Shown here piece after piece: positions 26,334 through 35,386 of a stretch of 64,000 nt of DNA; the stretch's first letter is position 1; every line of letters begins with the position of its first letter. Made by a program: the position numbers and the translations under genes. The notes beneath the pieces are model-generated. The model made no database searches and was not told where the DNA came from. It worked only from the letters and a program-made list of their open reading frames with translations. Source of the stretch: CAZENU01 sp965222125 (GTDB lineage Bacteria > Chloroflexota > Dehalococcoidia > Lucifugimonadales > CAZENU01); assembly GCA_965222125.1 (NCBI GenBank), contig CBDCTC010000002.1:124001-188000 (forward strand). Reading direction: 5' to 3'.

Positions 26334-27089
26334 ATGAGCTCGAACGGACGTGTGGCTATCGTTACCGGAGGAGGAACGGGGATCGGCAAGCATTCGGCGC
26401 TGGCGCTGCTGCGAGACGGCTACTCGGTCGTCATCGCGGGCCGGCGCATGGAGCCCCTGGAGGAGACGGTAAAGGAGGCAGGCGCGGACGTGCCGATACT
26501 GGCCGTCCAGACGGACGTCGGAAACCCGGAGTCGGTCCGCGCGCTGTTCGCGAAGACGACGGAAGCCTTAGGCCGGCTGGACGTGTTATTCAACAACGCG
26601 GGCCACGGAGCGCCGCGGTTGCCGTTGGAAGACCTGACGTACGAAGACTGGCAGCGGGTGGTCGATACGAATCTCACGGGGACGTTCCTCTGCACCCAGG
26701 AAGCGATCAAGATCATGAAGGCGCAGGAGCCCATGGGCGGCCGGATCATCAACAACGGCTCGATATCCGCCCACGTGCCGCGCCCCGACTCGGCCCCGTA
26801 CACGTCCACGAAACACGGCATCACCGGCCTGACCAAGTCCACCTCGCTCGACGGCCGCAAGTACAACATCGCGTGCGGCCAGGTAGACATCGGCAACGCC
26901 GCGACCGACATGACCGCGCGGTCGGCCCAGGGCACGCCACAGGCCGACGGCTCGATCAAGGTGGAGCCCACGTTCGACGTCGAGCACGTCGCCGACACGG
27001 TGGTCTACATGTCTAACCTGCCGCTGGACACGAACGTCCAGTTCGTCACGATCATGGCGACCGACATGCCGTACATCGGCCGCGGGTAG
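26334..27089 (+). CDS. SDR-family oxidoreductase
   Basis: 251 aa. Starts at the ATG at 26334 with GGGAG about 9 nt upstream. The Rossmann motif TGGGTGIGK, NNAG in LFNNAGHG, Ser in NNGSISAH and the YxxxK of APYTSTKHG are all present. The C-terminus is an NAD(P)-dependent SDR type with an unusual MATDMPYIGRG ending. The substrate is unknown. The two SDRs here are 36 bp apart and likely co-transcribed with pncC. Confidence 0.88.
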   Translation: MSSNGRVAIVTGGGTGIGKHSALALLRDGYSVVIAGRRMEPLEETVKEAGADVPILAVQTDVGNPESVRALFAKTTEALGRLDVLFNNAGHGAPRLPLEDLTYEDWQRVVDTNLTGTFLCTQEAIKIMKAQEPMGGRIINNGSISAHVPRPDSAPYTSTKHGITGLTKSTSLDGRKYNIACGQVDIGNAATDMTARSAQGTPQADGSIKVEPTFDVEHVADTVVYMSNLPLDTNVQFVTIMATDMPYIGRG

Positions 27090-27125
27090 CCCTCCCCTGC
27101 CCGACGCCACTTCAGGAGGCCATCC

Positions 27126-27929
27126 ATGACACAGACCGACGAGCTGACCATACAGGAGTTGTTCGACCTTACCGGGAGAGCCGCGCTGATAACCGGCGGC
27201 AGCGGGTGGCTCGGTTCGTCGTTCGCCCGTGCGCTGGCCGAAGCGGGCGCCTCGGTAGTCGTGTCTAGCCGGGACAAGGCGCGGGCCGAGGAGACCGCGG
27301 CGGCCCTGCCGAGCCCGGGCGGCGCCGCGCACTTCGGAGTCCAGCTCGACCACATGGACGGAGAGTCCATCGAGGCTGGCTTCCGCGACGCCGTGGCGGC
27401 CGCGGGCAAGCTCGACGTCCTCGTCAACAACGGCCTCGAAGCGAACTCCAAGGGCATCGCGGACGTGACGTTCGAGGAGTTCACCCGCCACCAGGCGAAC
27501 AACGCGGGCTACTTCGCACTGGCGCGGCTGATCCGCGACCACGCGGTCGAGCGCGGCGCGCCGGCCAGCATCGTCATGATCGGGTCGATGTACGGCATGG
27601 TCGGCTCGTACCCCGACGCCTACGAAGGCCTCGACTTCCGGAGCCCCGTCGCGTACCACGCACTGAAGGGCGGGACGATACACCTGACCCGACACCTGGC
27701 CGTCTATTGGGCGCAGGACAACGTGCGCGTGAACTGCCTAAGCCCGGGCGCCTTCCCGAAGGACCAGGTGGTCGAAGAGGTGATCGGCCGGCTGTCGGCC
27801 AAGAGCCCGATGAAGCGTTTGGGCAGGCCCCACGAGTTGAAGGGAGCGCTGCTGCTGCTCGCCAGCGACGCTGGCTCCTACATCACCGGCGCGAACATTC
27901 CAGTGGAGGGCGGCTGGACTGCCTGGTAA
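27126..27929 (+). CDS. SDR-family oxidoreductase (gluconate 5-dehydrogenase-like)
   Basis: 267 aa with AGGAGG 6 nt before the ATG. TGGSGWLGSS replaces the usual TGxxxGIG, followed by LVNNGLEANS, Ser in MIGSMYGM and YxxxK in VAYHALKGG. Typical C-terminal SDR motif SYITGANIPVEGGWTAW. Such enzymes reduce or oxidise sugar acids or keto acids. The neighbouring glycosidase-like and SDR genes hint at carbohydrate catabolism, but the substrate is not shown. Confidence 0.88.
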   Translation: MTQTDELTIQELFDLTGRAALITGGSGWLGSSFARALAEAGASVVVSSRDKARAEETAAALPSPGGAAHFGVQLDHMDGESIEAGFRDAVAAAGKLDVLVNNGLEANSKGIADVTFEEFTRHQANNAGYFALARLIRDHAVERGAPASIVMIGSMYGMVGSYPDAYEGLDFRSPVAYHALKGGTIHLTRHLAVYWAQDNVRVNCLSPGAFPKDQVVEEVIGRLSAKSPMKRLGRPHELKGALLLLASDAGSYITGANIPVEGGWTAW

Positions 27930-28136
27930 GACGCGTCGTACGGGACTCTCGATTCGGCCGGCAAGACGTGTAGGCGGTCCCAAGGCCGGAGGCGACACGG
28001 GGCCTGACAGCACGGCCGATGATGTGTCTCGGATGCGTTGGCTCCCCTCATCCATGAGGTGATATGCTGTGCTAGGTTCGAGGGTAGCCCGTAGGCCGCT
28101 TGCCGGGTCTGCGGGCGCCTTGGCGCCGAGGTGAAG

Positions 28137-29411
28137 ATGGTTCGCGCCGACAATGCCCTGGCCGCTGAGCTACGTCAGCTTGCCGAGCAGAACGCCGTGC
28201 TGGCTGCGATCGGCCGCATCATCACGTCGTCGCCCGACATCACCGAGATCTACCCCCTGTTCGGCGAGCAGGTCCGCAAGCTCGTCCCGTTCGACCGCAT
28301 CGACATAGTCACTGCGGACCTCGAACGTGGCACGCTCCGCGTGGAGTACATACATGGCATCGATCTCGAGCAGGAGCGGTCGCAGGCCGGATTCACACGA
28401 CCTTTGCAAGGCTCAATGGCCGAGGCGATAGTCCAACGCAACTCCCCCGTTACGTTCACCGGTCGGACTCGGGAGGAGATGGGCTCCGAATTCCCGCTCG
28501 CGGTCGACTCCTACGACGTAGGATTCCGCTCGGAGATTCTGGTACCGCTGACGGCGGCCGGCAGCCCGATGGGCATGATCAGCCTGATGTCGACCGAGCC
28601 GTACGCGTACGAGCAGGCGCACGTCGATCTTGCCCAGAGAGTCAGCAACCAGATTTCGGGCGCGATCGCGATCGCGCAACTGTACGCGCGCAGGATGGAG
28701 ATCGAAGAAGAGCTTCGCCGCTCGAACGCAGACCTCGAGCAGTTCGCATACGTGGCCTCCCACGATCTCCAGGAGCCGCTGCGCATGGTCGCGTCGTACA
28801 TGCAACTCCTGAACCGCCGCTACGGAGACAAACTCGGACAGGACGCTCAGGACTTTATCGGCTTTGCCGTGGACGGCGCTCAGAGGATGCAGCGGCTGAT
28901 CGACGACCTGCTCGCGTACTCCAGGATCGGGATCAGGGGCGTTCCGTTCGAGCCGACAGACTCCGAAGTCGCGTTTAATCGCGCCATGGGCAACCTCGAG
29001 GTGAGCATAGAAGAAACAGGCGCCGACGTGACCCACGAACCTCTACCCACCGTGATCGGCGACTCTGGACAGCTGGTCCAGCTCTTCCAGAACCTGATCG
29101 GCAACGGCATCAAGTTCTCAGGACCAGACGTGCCGGAAGTCCGCGTCGACGCCGTCCCTGTCGAAGCCGGCTGGCAGTTCTCAGTGAGTGACAATGGCAT
29201 CGGAATCGACTCCCAGTACAGCGAGCGGATCTTCGAGCTGTTCCGGCGACTCCACGGGCGTGACGAGTATCCCGGTACGGGAATCGGTCTCGCGATCTGC
29301 AAGAAGATCGTCGAGCGTCACGGCGGTACTATATGGGTTGCGTCCGAGCCAGGTATGGGCTCCACCTTCTACTTCACCCTACAGTCCGTAGACCAAGAAG
29401 CAGGCATATGA
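28137..29411 (+). CDS. GAF-domain sensor histidine kinase
   Basis: 424 aa from the ATG at 28137, with GAGG just upstream; a GTG at 28131 is also possible. A GAF domain fills about residues 20-180, then a coiled linker and a HisKA domain with the phospho-accepting His in VASHDLQEPLRMV. The ATPase domain has LFQNLIGNGIKFSG (N box), SVSDNGIGID (G1) and PGTGIGLAICKKIV (G2). No membrane segment, so it senses a cytosolic signal. The DLQEPLR box is typical of phytochrome-related kinases paired with Rcp1-type regulators. Its stop overlaps the next gene by 4 nt (ATGA). An inverted repeat CCTCATccATGAGG lies about 80 nt upstream. Confidence 0.9.
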   Translation: MVRADNALAAELRQLAEQNAVLAAIGRIITSSPDITEIYPLFGEQVRKLVPFDRIDIVTADLERGTLRVEYIHGIDLEQERSQAGFTRPLQGSMAEAIVQRNSPVTFTGRTREEMGSEFPLAVDSYDVGFRSEILVPLTAAGSPMGMISLMSTEPYAYEQAHVDLAQRVSNQISGAIAIAQLYARRMEIEEELRRSNADLEQFAYVASHDLQEPLRMVASYMQLLNRRYGDKLGQDAQDFIGFAVDGAQRMQRLIDDLLAYSRIGIRGVPFEPTDSEVAFNRAMGNLEVSIEETGADVTHEPLPTVIGDSGQLVQLFQNLIGNGIKFSGPDVPEVRVDAVPVEAGWQFSVSDNGIGIDSQYSERIFELFRRLHGRDEYPGTGIGLAICKKIVERHGGTIWVASEPGMGSTFYFTLQSVDQEAGI

Positions 29412-29854
29412 CCATCACGAGAAACTCAAGGCCGATCGAAATCCTCCTGGTCGAAGACAGTCCGGGCGACGTGCGTCTCACTCAAGAGGCACTCAAGGAG
29501 GCTAAGGTCCGCAACAACCTCATGGTCGCCCGCGACGGCGAAGAGGCGATGAAGCTGCTCAAGAGCAACGGGGCCGCCGATTCCATCCCGCGGCCCGACC
29601 TGATCCTGCTCGACCTCAACCTGCCCAGGAAGACCGGCCGTGAGGTGCTCGAAGAGGTCAAGGGCGACCCGGCGTTGAGGCGGATTCCGGTCGTGATCCT
29701 GACGACGTCCAATGAGGAGAGAGACGTGTCGGGGTCATACGACCTCCACGCCAACGCTTATATTACGAAGCCCGTCGACCTCGACCAGTTCATCGCAGTG
29801 GTGGTCTCGATCCAGGACTTCTGGCTGGAGATCGTTACCCTGCCTCCAGTGTGA
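29408..29854 (+). CDS. Rcp1-type single-domain response regulator
   Basis: 148 aa, receiver domain only. The acidic pair is in LLVEDSPGDVRLTQ, the phospho-accepting Asp in ILLDLNLPRKTG, the Thr in VILTTSNEE and the Lys in AYITKPVDLDQF. The ATG overlaps the kinase stop codon, so the two are translationally coupled and are a likely cognate pair. Output is probably by protein contact since there is no DNA-binding domain. Confidence 0.92.
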   Translation: MTITRNSRPIEILLVEDSPGDVRLTQEALKEAKVRNNLMVARDGEEAMKLLKSNGAADSIPRPDLILLDLNLPRKTGREVLEEVKGDPALRRIPVVILTTSNEERDVSGSYDLHANAYITKPVDLDQFIAVVVSIQDFWLEIVTLPPV

Positions 29855-29906
29855 CGGGGGATTCCGGCGGCCGCGGACCGAGCCCGGTCAACTCAGTCGA
29901 CGCCCC

Positions 29907-30770
29907 CTAACCGCCAAAGGGCCACCACCACCTCTTCTTCGACGCGGCCTCCATCTCGGTAGAAGCGCCCCCGAAGACGGTGGGGTCCAGCGCGATGAGC
30001 CGGCCCTGTTCCTCAGGAGAAAACTCCCTTACCAGGTCGCGGACCAGAAGAATGTGAGCGTCGGCCTGGTCGCCGGAGAGCCCGGCGGCGATCGATTCGT
30101 AGGTGGCGGCAACCCGTTTGGCCGCCTCGGGCGGGAGCCTCAGCCAGACCTTCAGCCGGGACAGCGTAAAGTCGCGCCGCAGCGTTGCGGGCAGATCGAG
30201 TACCGACTCCGCCAATGCCTGCATCCTGCCTGTACGGCCCTCCTCAGACAGTCCTGCCAACTCCGTGTACTCGAGGACCATGCTCTCTTCCCGTTCCACA
30301 GCCTCACTACGGGCCATGGCCTTCCAAGCCTCGGCGCCTTCGATCCGGCTGGCAAGCCGAGGCACGAGTCCCTTGGCCATCATGTCGAACCGACTCGTCT
30401 CCAGCGGCTTTCGGATGTAGCTCCTTACCGCGAGCCCGTAGGAAATGAGCATGTCTTCCTGCGCCTGCGACGACGTGAGGATCATCACCGGGATGTGCCG
30501 CAGATGAGGCTGCTCCTTGATCTCTCCCATGACCTGAAATCCGTCCTTCTTCGGCAGGTTCAGGTCGAGGAAGATCAAGTCCGGCAGGGGGGCGTCGCCG
30601 AACTCTCCCTGCCTCAACAGCCGCGCCATGGCGCTTTCACCATCCTCGGCTATATCCAACTCGTTGGGATACGCGGACTCTGAGAGCGCCTCCTGTGTAA
30701 GCCGAACATCGCCGGCATTGTCTTCCACCAGTAACGATCGAATGGCTGTTTCCTGGGCTTCGGATGTCAT
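29907..30770 (-). CDS. Response regulator with an unassigned C-terminal domain
   Basis: 287 aa from the ATG at 30770 (GAGGAGG 6 nt upstream). Residues about 10-135 form an Rcp1-like receiver: LLVEDNAGDVRLTQ, FLDLNLPKKDGFQ, ILTSSQAQED and SYIRKPLE. Residues about 150-280 are helical, with no HTH, GGDEF or HPt motif that I recognise, and end in a Trp-rich KKRWWWPFGG. It converges on the kinase/regulator pair with 52 bp between, and its receiver is close to that of the partner regulator, suggesting a branched pathway. The C-terminal role is unknown. Confidence 0.8.
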   Translation of the reverse strand: MTSEAQETAIRSLLVEDNAGDVRLTQEALSESAYPNELDIAEDGESAMARLLRQGEFGDAPLPDLIFLDLNLPKKDGFQVMGEIKEQPHLRHIPVMILTSSQAQEDMLISYGLAVRSYIRKPLETSRFDMMAKGLVPRLASRIEGAEAWKAMARSEAVEREESMVLEYTELAGLSEEGRTGRMQALAESVLDLPATLRRDFTLSRLKVWLRLPPEAAKRVAATYESIAAGLSGDQADAHILLVRDLVREFSPEEQGRLIALDPTVFGGASTEMEAASKKRWWWPFGG

Positions 30771-30823
30771 GTGGTACCTCCTCACCTCTTGTAGAGATGC
30801 TTGAACGACGGGTATTGGTTAGG

Positions 30824-31843
30824 CTAGATCGTCTTGAGCTTGCGCGACGTGACCCGCGGCGCGATCTGGTCTGCGCTCAGCGGAATCGCCTGCTTTTCGT
30901 ATATCTGCACCCGGAAGCCGTGGAACTCCGCGACGTACATACGCTTCCGATCGTCGACGACCACCGACCGGGGCATCCGGAAGCGCTTCTGCGGCTCCAG
31001 CCGCGATAGCTCCCTGAGCATCAGCGGCGTCGCCTGGGGAATCATGTAGGCGATCATCGACTTCGACAACGATGCGTCGCCTATGAACTTCTCAACGTAT
31101 CGCCCCTCTTCACTGAAGAGCTGCACCCGGTTGTTGCCCGTGTCCGCGACGTAGATGTCGCCGTCCGAGTCGACCGCGACGCCGGCGGGGCGGTTGAACT
31201 CGCCGTCCCCGTCGCCGGAGCTGCCGAGGGAGAAGATGAACCGGCCTTCGGCGGTGAACTTCTGGATTCTGTCGTTGCGCCAGTCCACGACGTAGACGTC
31301 GCCGATCTCGTCGACGGTGATCCCCCAGGGCATGTCGAACTGGCCGTCGCCGTAGCCGTACGAGCCCCACTTCAGGACGAACTTCCCGTCCTTGCTGAAC
31401 TTCTGGACCCGGTGGTTCATCGTGTCGACCACGTAGAGGTTCTCGTCGGCGTCGAAGGCGAGACCCGCGGGGCGGTCGAGCTGGCCGTCGCCGCTGCCGT
31501 GCTCTCCCCACTTGCCGAGAAAAGTCCCGCCGGGCCGCATGAAGGTGATCCGGTGCAGCGCCGAGTCTGAAATCGCCAGGGTCTCCTCGCTGTCGACGAC
31601 GATGGAGATCGGCCAGATGAACTTGCCGTCCTCGGTGCCCACGCCTCCGATGTGCCCCAGGAAGTCGTCGTCGACCGTGATCGTGGCGACGCCCGTGTTG
31701 GGCGATATCTCCATCGAGCAGAGGCAGTAGATGCGCCCCTCCTTGCCCAGAGCGATGTCGACCGGATGGTTGACGTTGCGCCGCATTCCGACCGTCTTGA
31801 GGTAGGGAAACCCCGCCCTCAGCAACGCGTATGGTCTCGGCAT
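30824..31843 (-). CDS. NHL-repeat six-bladed beta-propeller protein
   Basis: 339 aa made mostly of NHL repeats, for example RPAGLAFDADENLYVVDT, MPWGITVDEIGDVYVVDW and RPAGVAVDSDGDIYVADT, spaced about 45-50 residues apart, with linking GSYGYGDGQF-type turns. No signal peptide is seen. NHL propellers bind proteins or, in some enzymes, form lyase sites; no catalytic residues are evident. It is the last gene of a same-strand run with DUF1800 and DUF1501 genes, 27 bp downstream of the former. Confidence 0.85.
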   Translation of the reverse strand: MPRPYALLRAGFPYLKTVGMRRNVNHPVDIALGKEGRIYCLCSMEISPNTGVATITVDDDFLGHIGGVGTEDGKFIWPISIVVDSEETLAISDSALHRITFMRPGGTFLGKWGEHGSGDGQLDRPAGLAFDADENLYVVDTMNHRVQKFSKDGKFVLKWGSYGYGDGQFDMPWGITVDEIGDVYVVDWRNDRIQKFTAEGRFIFSLGSSGDGDGEFNRPAGVAVDSDGDIYVADTGNNRVQLFSEEGRYVEKFIGDASLSKSMIAYMIPQATPLMLRELSRLEPQKRFRMPRSVVVDDRKRMYVAEFHGFRVQIYEKQAIPLSADQIAPRVTSRKLKTI

Positions 31844-31870
31844 CTTCCGCTCCTCCGTGAGACGGCCGGC

Positions 31871-33262
31871 CTAGGCGAACTGGTACTCGCGCGTCGACAC
31901 CGCGAGCTGCAGCGCGCGGGCGATGAGGGCCTCGCTCCGCTCACGTTCACGTTCGGTCTCGAACGTCAGGTCGCCGGTCGACTGGAAGTGGTCCATCAGG
32001 CTGTCCCGGGTGACTCCGCTGACCACGACCGGGCCGACCAGGTCCAGGCTCCGGTCTACGAGCTCCTCAGGGGTGATGGCCGAGCCGTCGCCGCTGAGCC
32101 GTCCGATCATGTCCCTGACGCCCGGCTTGGTCACGTCGCCCAGCTCGTCGGCCGCGAAGTTGACCCGCTCGGTGAGTGCGCCGCCGTCGATCCACTCGTG
32201 CCCCGTGTGCCAGCCCTCGACGGTGGGCGGATTCGTCAGGTGCTGTCCCATGTACTCCGGGGCTTCGCCGAGCTGCACCAGTCCGGGATCGGGGAACCGG
32301 TGGGTGCCGGCCAGCTTGATCGTTCCGGCGACCAGCTCGGCGGGGCTTTTCACCCGGGCGTAGCGGGCCTCCTTGAAGAAGTCGGACTTGAACAGCAGCC
32401 GAAGCACCGGTCGCAGGCTGCCGCCCGTGTCGATGAACTCCTGGGATAGGGCGTCGATCGCCTCCGGGTCTCTCGGCGGCTCGACCGACCACGCAGGTAC
32501 CTGCGGCTCGTCGGCCACGAAGAAGCTGTACAGGTGCCGGGTCACGAACTCGGCGGTCGCCGGCTGCCGGACGATTATGTCGATGATGTCCTCGCCGTTG
32601 AAGTTGCCGGTGTGTCCAAGGAACGACTTTCGGCCGTCGTCGTGGTCCTCGGCCAGGAACTCGAACTCCGGAACGAAGTGGCCGCAGGGATAGAGCGGGA
32701 TGGGCTGCGCGAACGTCCACCCGGTGAACGCGCGGGCGCACTCCTTGACGTCGTCCTCCGTGTAGCTCCCTATGCCCATCGAGAACAGCTCCAACACCTC
32801 CCGGCCGTAGTTCTCGTTGGGCTCGTCCTTGTGGTTCTCGGAGTTGTCCAGCCAGGAGATCATCAACGGGTCTTTGGACACCTCGATGAGGATCGTCCTC
32901 CAGTCGCTCAGCGCTACGCGGCGGAACAGATCGAGTTGAACGAGATGGGAATAGGGCGCGCTGTCCTTGGAGTAGGCGGTCGCGAACACCTGATGGAGGA
33001 AGAGCACCATCTTCTCCTCCAACGGCCGCCTCGTGTTGACCATGCGGTAGAGCCACGTCCCCGGGTTGTTGTGGATCGTGATCTCGCCGTAGTAGCGATC
33101 GAGCACGTCCTCTTCTATCTGAGGAAACCGTTCCGGGTCGATCAGGTCATCGACGAGGGACTCGTAGCTGCGGGCCGAAAGCTCCTCCAGCTCCTCTCGG
33201 GTCGTGCCGAACCCGGCGCGCCTCATGAGGTGGGCGGTCAGAGCCAGATCGTTGTCGGACAT
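31871..33262 (-). CDS. DUF1800 family protein
   Basis: 463 aa from the ATG at 33262 (GGGAGGA upstream). Typical DUF1800 features: HLMRRAGFGTTREELEEL near the N-terminus, the HQVFATAYSKDSAP segment, NENYGREVLELFSMGIGSYTE and the VEGWHTGHEWID region. The biochemical function of the family is unknown; it nearly always accompanies a DUF1501 protein, as here (40 bp away). Both are thought to be surface-associated or exported, though no classical signal is visible in this one. Confidence 0.9.
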   Translation of the reverse strand: MSDNDLALTAHLMRRAGFGTTREELEELSARSYESLVDDLIDPERFPQIEEDVLDRYYGEITIHNNPGTWLYRMVNTRRPLEEKMVLFLHQVFATAYSKDSAPYSHLVQLDLFRRVALSDWRTILIEVSKDPLMISWLDNSENHKDEPNENYGREVLELFSMGIGSYTEDDVKECARAFTGWTFAQPIPLYPCGHFVPEFEFLAEDHDDGRKSFLGHTGNFNGEDIIDIIVRQPATAEFVTRHLYSFFVADEPQVPAWSVEPPRDPEAIDALSQEFIDTGGSLRPVLRLLFKSDFFKEARYARVKSPAELVAGTIKLAGTHRFPDPGLVQLGEAPEYMGQHLTNPPTVEGWHTGHEWIDGGALTERVNFAADELGDVTKPGVRDMIGRLSGDGSAITPEELVDRSLDLVGPVVVSGVTRDSLMDHFQSTGDLTFETERERERSEALIARALQLAVSTREYQFA

Positions 33263-33302
33263 AGGCGTCCTCCCGGTATCGGTGCTTGCGGCGGCGGCCG
33301 GG

Positions 33303-34439
33303 TTACGCGGCGAAGGCCTCAATCTGCTCGAAGGTCCCGTTCACGATCGGCACGGCGTCGAGCCCCATCCACTGCTCAAGGACCGTCGAGTACAGCCCGC
33401 GGAAGTCGACGGTGTGCTTCATATCCTCGCCGCCCTCCCAGTCCCGGCGTTCCAGCGACGGGTACTCAGCGTAGAGCCCTCCAGCGACTCCGTCCCCGAC
33501 GATGAAGGCGCCCCCGCCGGCCCCGTGATCCGTGCCGCTGCCGTTGTCCAGCATCCTGCGGCCGAACTCCGTGAAGATCAGCATCGCGACCTCCTCCGAC
33601 GCGTCGTGGTCTCGGAGGTCCTGGAAGAAGTCGGCGATCGCGGCCGAAAGGTCCGCCAGCAGCACCGGATGGTCCTTGAGTTGATTGGCGTGGGTGTCGT
33701 AACCGCCGTGGCTGGTGTAGAAGATGCGGGTGCCGAGCCCGGCCAGATGGACTCTCGCCACGTCCCTCAGGCTGCGCGCGATCGACGTGTCCGCGTACTC
33801 GACCTCGGAGGCGTACTTGACGGGAGCGGTCTTGAGGATGTCCGCGCCCCTGAGCACGTTCTGGCCCGTCTGCGACAGGTAGTCCATCACGGGGCCCGTG
33901 CCGATGGCGGGCGCGTACATTCCCTTGAACGTCTCGAGGGCCTGCGCGCGCTGGGCCGTGTCGGTTACGCCGGTCAGGATGCCGTAGTTGTCGAGGTCGC
34001 CGACCGAGCTGACAGGCACGCCGGGCGCCACCATCGCCCTGGGCAGGCCCCGGCCGATGTTGACTCCTGTCAGCACGTTCTCCTTGCCAGGGTCGATCTC
34101 CCTGATCGCCCTGCCGAGCCACCCCTCGGAGCCGATTTGGACCGGTTCGCAGGTATGCCACACGTCCATGGCGCGGAAGTGTGACCTGCTGGCGCCGATG
34201 TGGCCGACGCCCTGCACAACGGCGACGTCGCCCTGGTCGTACATCTCCTTCAGCGGCGCGGCGCTGGGATGGAACCCGAGGCCGCCGTCGATGGGCAGCG
34301 CCTCGTCCTCGGGCACGGTGATCTTCTGCCGGGCGTCGTAGTAGTGGGGGCTCGTGTAGGGAACGACAGTGTTCATGAAGTCGTTCCCGCCGGTGAGCTG
34401 CACCACGACCAAGACCGGCTGACGTCCGTTCCGCGTCAT
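33303..34439 (-). CDS. DUF1501 family protein
   Basis: 378 aa from the ATG at 34439, preceded by GGAGGGGG. Family motifs include VVVQLTGGNDFMNTVVPY, VQGVGHIGASRSHFRAMDVW, FYTSHGGYDTHANQ and LIFTEFGRRMLDNGSGTDHG. DUF1501 resembles alkaline-phosphatase/sulfatase-like folds; the enzymatic role is unproven. It pairs with the DUF1800 gene downstream. Confidence 0.9.
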   Translation of the reverse strand: MTRNGRQPVLVVVQLTGGNDFMNTVVPYTSPHYYDARQKITVPEDEALPIDGGLGFHPSAAPLKEMYDQGDVAVVQGVGHIGASRSHFRAMDVWHTCEPVQIGSEGWLGRAIREIDPGKENVLTGVNIGRGLPRAMVAPGVPVSSVGDLDNYGILTGVTDTAQRAQALETFKGMYAPAIGTGPVMDYLSQTGQNVLRGADILKTAPVKYASEVEYADTSIARSLRDVARVHLAGLGTRIFYTSHGGYDTHANQLKDHPVLLADLSAAIADFFQDLRDHDASEEVAMLIFTEFGRRMLDNGSGTDHGAGGGAFIVGDGVAGGLYAEYPSLERRDWEGGEDMKHTVDFRGLYSTVLEQWMGLDAVPIVNGTFEQIEAFAA

Positions 34440-34506
34440 GCTGCCCCCTCCAGGACGCCCCATGTGTGTGCGGTCCCTGAGAAGACGTCCCAGGGTGTGC
34501 GCGGGG

Positions 34507-35334
34507 CTACTTTAAGAGCGCCTTCGGACGATACTCGGCGATGGCCTCGCCGCCGGCGACTATGTGGCCGTCCATAGCCTCGAGTAGCTCGTCCTTCGTC
34601 GCGCCGGCCGGCAGGTCGAGCTCCTTGCCGAGGGCGTAGACCTTGATCGCGTAGCCGTGGGGCAACACCGGAATGCCCGTGTAGATGTGGGACATCGGGT
34701 CGTACGTGCCGCCGCTCTGGGATATGGAGAGGGTGGACAGAGTCGGGCATGGCCCCGTGTAGCCGGTATTGCCGTAGTCGTTCGTCCCCTGCCGGACGTT
34801 GGGGCCGAGCGTCGCGAGCTCGGTCGTCGTCGCCAGGTGCACTGGAAGCTCGGCCGTGTCCGCAGGCAGGTTCCACAGCACCCAGTGGACCTTGGCCTGG
34901 AGGATTTCGGCCTCCGGCTCGATCACGTCGGGGTCGTCCATTATCAGGGCGAGGCTGACGGCGCCTTCGGGCACGCCCGAGAACATCATCGGAGGAGACT
35001 TGTCCAGGCCGACTTCCCAGTCGCCCTGCTGGTTCAGGTTGCGCTGCTTGGGGCAGGTGTATTCGATCTTGAGGCGGCGTATCCGGCTGAACACGTCACT
35101 GGTGATCTCTATTGTGGACGTTTCGAACGCCTGCGTAAGCTTGTACCCGGCGCCCCTGTCGGTAGCCGCCTCAGCCCCTCCCTCGCCGGAGGAGTCGCTC
35201 GCGGCCGCGGCCTGCTGACCGTCACCGTCTGCGACATCGCCTCCATCGCTCGAAGAGCACGCCGCCGTCAGGGACAGCGATAGAACGAGCGCGGCCAGCG
35301 TCAGCAACACCGAGACGATACGCCGATTACTCAT
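34507..35334 (-). CDS. PEBP-family (YbhB/YbcL, RKIP-like) lipoprotein
   Basis: 275 aa from the ATG at 35334 with GGAGG 7 nt upstream. A signal peptide ends at SLTAACS, giving a lipobox Cys, followed by a Ser/Gly/Ala-rich linker. The PEBP domain shows LALIMDDPDV, AKVHWVLWNLPAD, GTNDYGNTGYTGPCP and the HGYAIKVYALGKELDLP segment. PEBP proteins bind anions or phospholipid heads; their bacterial function is mostly unknown. The gene is 67 bp upstream of the DUF1501 gene, same strand. Confidence 0.85.
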   Translation of the reverse strand: MSNRRIVSVLLTLAALVLSLSLTAACSSSDGGDVADGDGQQAAAASDSSGEGGAEAATDRGAGYKLTQAFETSTIEITSDVFSRIRRLKIEYTCPKQRNLNQQGDWEVGLDKSPPMMFSGVPEGAVSLALIMDDPDVIEPEAEILQAKVHWVLWNLPADTAELPVHLATTTELATLGPNVRQGTNDYGNTGYTGPCPTLSTLSISQSGGTYDPMSHIYTGIPVLPHGYAIKVYALGKELDLPAGATKDELLEAMDGHIVAGGEAIAEYRPKALLK

Positions 35335-35386
35335 GTGGTGGCCTCCGTAGACGGACTTCGACACGTTGGGACGGTAGTATACCGTT

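Noticed and set aside
28070..28095. GGTTCGAGG resembling a tRNA T-arm
   Set aside because: No matching acceptor stem, anticodon arm or D-arm could be built around it.
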